From assembly GCA_035633415.1 (NCBI GenBank), contig DASQEZ010000349.1, positions 1 through 26,463 on the forward strand: a DNA stretch of 26,463 nt, read 5' to 3'. The position numbers and the translations under genes were made by a program. This DNA comes from Fodinibacter sp035633415 (lineage in GTDB: Bacteria > Actinomycetota > Actinomycetes > Actinomycetales > Dermatophilaceae). Below are positions 24,141-26,463 of the stretch, piece by piece (within the stretch, counting starts at the first letter, position 1; the number at the start of each line of letters is the position of its first letter). A model generated the notes under the pieces. It was not told the DNA's origin. It worked only from the letters and a program-made list of their open reading frames with translations, and searched no databases.

Positions 24141-25271
24141 TCAGCCCTCGCTCAGCGTGGCGGCGATGACGACGCCGACCTGCTCGGTCTCCACGAGGAA
24201 GCCGTCGTGGCCGTGGCGCGAGTCGATCACCGACAGCCGAGCACCCTCGCGGGCGGCGACGATCTCCTCCGACAGCCGCAGCGGGTAGAGGCGGTCGGTG
24301 GTCACCCCGGCGACGTGCAGCGCGCCGGTGTACCCGGTCAGGGCGGCCTCCAGCCCGCCACGACCCCGACCCACGTCGTGACTGTTCATCGCCTCGGTGA
24401 GCACGACGTAGCTGTTCGGGTCGAACCGGCGGGAGAGCTTGGTGGCGTGGTGGTCGAGGTAGCTCTCGACGTCGTAGCGCCCCCCGCCGCCCAAGGGGTC
24501 CTCACCGTCTCGGGGGCGGCGCCCGAACCGGTCGTCCAGCTCGGTCTCGTGGCGGTAGGTCGTGTGGGCGATCCGGCGCGCGATGCCCATGCCGGTCATC
24601 GGCCAGTCGGGCCGGTCGTAGTAGTCGCCACCCCGGTACGCAGGGTCCGAGCGGATCGCGAGCAGCTGCGGCTGGCACCAGGCCACCTGGTCTGCCGTGG
24701 CGTACGGCGTCGACGCGAGAACCAGTGCGCGCTCGACCCGGTCGGGCTGGGCTGCGACCCACTCCAGCACCCGCATGCCGCCCATCGAGCCGCCCAGCAC
24801 CGCGTGCCACGCGGGGATGCCGAGGGTGTCGGCGAGGGCCACCTCGGCCGCCACCTGGTCGCGGATCGTGATGAACGGGAAGCGCCCGCCCCACGGGCGG
24901 CCCGTGGGGTCGGCCGAGGCCGGACCCGTCGTTCCCTGGCACCCGCCGAGCACGTTGCTGGCGACGACGAAGAGGTGGTCGGTGTCCAACGGGGCCCCGG
25001 GCCCGATGAGCCCGGGCCACCAGCCCGGCGATGCGTGCCCCGCACCGGAGTCCCCGACGACGTGCGAGTCACCGGTGAGGGCGTGCTCGACGAGCACCGC
25101 GTTGTCACCGGACGGGGACAAGGTGCCCCACGTCTCGTAGGCGACGGTCACCGCCGGCAGCACACCACCGCGCTCGAGGGCGAGGTCGCCGATGGCGGCG
25201 AACCGGCGGTCGCCGACGGGGTCACCGGGACGCCAGACCGCGGCGGTCGACGTCGTCGGGGTGGCCGTCAT
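24141..25271 (-). CDS. metX: Homoserine O-acetyltransferase MetX
   Basis: MetX is an alpha/beta hydrolase-fold enzyme that acylates L-homoserine, normally from acetyl-CoA, as the committed step of methionine synthesis. The 376-residue product has AVLVEHALTGDSH (about 58-70), NVLGGCQGTTGPAS (about 106-119), the nucleophile elbow GGSMGGM (about 160-166, Ser162), a late Asp in TTDRLYP and the catalytic His in RHGHDGF near residue 352. The ATG at 25271 follows GAGGAG (25281-25286), which directly abuts the SAM-IV riboswitch, so translation is probably shut off by S-adenosylmethionine. No metY precedes it in the window, and the next gene is a DUF4192 gene. The acyl donor cannot be settled from sequence alone, as some family members use succinyl-CoA. 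Confidence 0.95.
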   Translation of the reverse strand: MTATPTTSTAAVWRPGDPVGDRRFAAIGDLALERGGVLPAVTVAYETWGTLSPSGDNAVLVEHALTGDSHVVGDSGAGHASPGWWPGLIGPGAPLDTDHLFVVASNVLGGCQGTTGPASADPTGRPWGGRFPFITIRDQVAAEVALADTLGIPAWHAVLGGSMGGMRVLEWVAAQPDRVERALVLASTPYATADQVAWCQPQLLAIRSDPAYRGGDYYDRPDWPMTGMGIARRIAHTTYRHETELDDRFGRRPRDGEDPLGGGGRYDVESYLDHHATKLSRRFDPNSYVVLTEAMNSHDVGRGRGGLEAALTGYTGALHVAGVTTDRLYPLRLSEEIVAAREGARLSVIDSRHGHDGFLVETEQVGVVIAATLSEG

Positions 25272-25286
25272 GACGGGAAGCTCCTC

Positions 25287-25397
25287 GGAATCGCGCTTGC
25301 CGCACCGTGTGGTGTGGCCAGGTCATCACCCGGGGCACCCCACCGCGAGGAGGGTTGCCGCCCAGCAAACCGGGGTTTGGCACTGGGACTCATGACC
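25287..25397 (-). ncRNA. SAM-IV riboswitch controlling metX
   Basis: On the minus strand the sequence runs from GGTCATGAGT (25397) through CCCCGG, GGCGGCAACCCTCC, GGTGGGGTGCCCCGGG and GATGACC to GCGGCAAGCGCG (near 25292). This matches the SAM-IV aptamer known from actinobacteria nearly block for block. The closing stem GGTCAT (25397-25392) pairs with ATGACC (25326-25321), and an inner stem CCCAG pairs with CTGGG. SAM-IV binds S-adenosylmethionine and represses methionine genes. The ribosome site of metX starts one base after the motif, suggesting translational control. Confidence 0.92.
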
Positions 25398-25404
25398 GGC
25401 ATCC

Positions 25405-25410
25405 ATGGTA
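25405..25410 (-). promoter_or_regulatory. Candidate -10 box of the metX transcript
   Basis: The minus strand has TACCAT, matching four of six -10 positions including the key T, A and final T. A start about 7 bases downstream would fall at position 25397-25398, exactly where the riboswitch begins. No good -35 is visible. Confidence 0.45.
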
Positions 25411-25514
25411 CCTGCGCCCGGTGCGGGGACGGGAGGCGTTCCGAGAGGCGAACAGCCGGCGGGGGTGACCTGGCCAGGCGCCGGCGTCGAGGTGAGGTGG
25501 CTCCGGCGGGCGCG

Positions 25515-25586
25515 GCGGCCACCGCGGCCACCGCGGGCACGGCGGTCACAGCGGGCACCGCGGCCATGGCGGTCACGGCGTCAACC
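25515..25586. repeat. Eight-unit 9-bp tandem repeat
   Basis: Seven consecutive 9-bp units of the form GCGG[CGT]CAYN start at 25515, and a diverged eighth unit (GCGTCAACC) ends at 25586. The first two are identical. The array lies between metX and the DUF4192 gene, and its last unit covers the DUF4192 stop codon (25581-25583). The units keep frame in every reading direction, so they create false open frames rich in Ala, Thr and Val. Confidence 0.85.
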
Positions 25587-26463
25587 CACCCGGCCCAGCG
25601 TGCCGGGGCGTTTCCCCGGCCCGGCGACGGGCGGCAGCCGAAGGCCCAGGTCGACCAGCCGCTCGAGCAGCCGGGCCAGGCGGTAGTCCGGGGCGAGCCG
25701 CACGGCCCGGTCGACCGCGACCCGCGCGATCGCTCCGTCTCCGCCGATCCACGCGACGTGCGCCGCCACGGTGCACACTGACGCCGCCTCGGCCGCGCAC
25801 TCGTCGGGGACCGAGCGGCACACCGCCAGCAGCCGGTGCAGCAGCTCGTCGCGCTCCATCGCCAGTGCGTCGCCAACGACAGCCCCGCCCGCACCGCCGC
25901 ACCCCCTGTCGCGCACCACCCTCAGGAGCTGCGGCTGCGGCGCCAGCCCCATACCGCCCCACGTCGGCAGGGTGGACCGGAGCAGGACCACGACCTCGTG
26001 GTCGATCGAGTCGGAGGGCAGCACGCTCGGAGCGAGCCAGGCGATCAGCCCGTCGCGCCACGGCACGTCCGCGAGGCCGAGGGCCAGATCCGCCACGACC
26101 GTGCGGTCCGGCGAACGACGACCCGCCTCCCCCTTGGCCAGGACCGTGCTCCAGGCCGCTGCCGAGCGGCGCCGGAGACGCCTCATCCGGGCGCGGCCCG
26201 CCACGGCATCCGCGACCCCCTCGCACCGCCATGCCTCCGGGGCGACCAGACCCTCGACCGCGCGCCGCGAACGCAGGGGCGAACGGCCCAGGGCGACGTA
26301 CTCCGCCACCCCCGGCACGTCGGCCGGGTCCGGCAGCGCGATGCCCTCGGGTGGGCAGCACGGCTCGGAGCACACCGCCGAGTACCTGCGCCCGTCACGG
26401 ACCACCGGGACGTCGACGACGTGGATGGCGGCCCGCTCGAGCTGCTCGACGAGGGCCACGAGC
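25581..26463 (-). CDS. DUF4192 family protein, N-terminus beyond window
   Basis: The frame enters from the window edge and ends at a TGA at 25581, giving 293 visible residues. A GTG at 26459 exists, but the frame is still open at 26463 and the sequence begins in mid-domain, so the real start lies outside. The segment YSAVCSEPCCPPEGIALPD, about 30 residues into the visible part, is the Cys-Pro signature of DUF4192, a family widespread in actinobacteria without known function. The rest is Ala/Arg/Leu-rich and probably helical, including a stretch (AARVA-type) near the C-terminus that resembles the family's conserved work-load-like repeat ending. No membrane segment is obvious. A cytoplasmic protein of about 370 residues would be usual for the family. 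Confidence 0.85.
   Translation of the reverse strand, partial: LVALVEQLERAAIHVVDVPVVRDGRRYSAVCSEPCCPPEGIALPDPADVPGVAEYVALGRSPLRSRRAVEGLVAPEAWRCEGVADAVAGRARMRRLRRRSAAAWSTVLAKGEAGRRSPDRTVVADLALGLADVPWRDGLIAWLAPSVLPSDSIDHEVVVLLRSTLPTWGGMGLAPQPQLLRVVRDRGCGGAGGAVVGDALAMERDELLHRLLAVCRSVPDECAAEAASVCTVAAHVAWIGGDGAIARVAVDRAVRLAPDYRLARLLERLVDLGLRLPPVAGPGKRPGTLGRVG

Noticed and set aside
25268..25894. Minus-strand frame through the 9-bp repeats and riboswitch
   Set aside because: Its Ala/Val-rich middle is produced by the tandem repeat, and it overlaps DUF4192 out of frame and a confident riboswitch.

Overview
The window looks like a chromosomal segment of a high-GC Gram-positive actinobacterium. The likely group is Micrococcales, probably Intrasporangiaceae or a close relative. 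This is inferred from the very high GC content, frequent GTG starts, the actinobacterial gene order, a principal sigma factor with a long Lys/Ala-rich N-terminus, and a MurE with the DNPR signature of enzymes that add meso-diaminopimelate. No mobile elements, CRISPR arrays, tRNAs or rRNAs are visible.

Positions 1-14920 (minus strand) hold a nearly complete division and cell wall (dcw) cluster, in transcription order mraZ-rsmH-ftsL-ftsI-murE-murF-mraY-murD-ftsW-murG-murC-ftsQ-ftsZ. Only the first 13 codons of ftsZ are inside the window. Most neighbours overlap by ATGA or GTGA, implying translational coupling. The exceptions are a 205-bp leader between mraZ and rsmH, a 40-bp gap before ftsI, and a 292-bp ftsQ-ftsZ spacer that carries candidate ftsZ promoters. 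Upstream of mraZ lie three G-rich boxes that fit the MraZ operator.

Positions 15369-19963 (plus strand), divergent from mraZ, form a tight three-gene operon: a MoxR AAA+ ATPase, a DUF58 membrane protein and a TgpA-like membrane transglutaminase. It converges on a minus-strand gene at 20170-21663 for a secreted protein with a GH25-like domain and four exact 51-residue Ca-binding-type repeats.

Positions 21744-26463 (minus strand) hold the principal sigma factor gene with a strong hairpin terminator and a TATAAT promoter box, a universal stress protein gene, metX preceded by a SAM-IV riboswitch, a 9-bp tandem repeat array, and the 3' part of a DUF4192 gene cut by the window edge.

The gene content is largely conserved housekeeping. 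No wholly new system is evident. The items most worth a second look are regulatory (MraZ boxes, SAM-IV element, ftsZ spacer, a ribosome-site hairpin), repeat-driven protein tails (FtsI, sigma factor), the GH25-like repeat protein, and His-to-Asn changes in MurC motifs.
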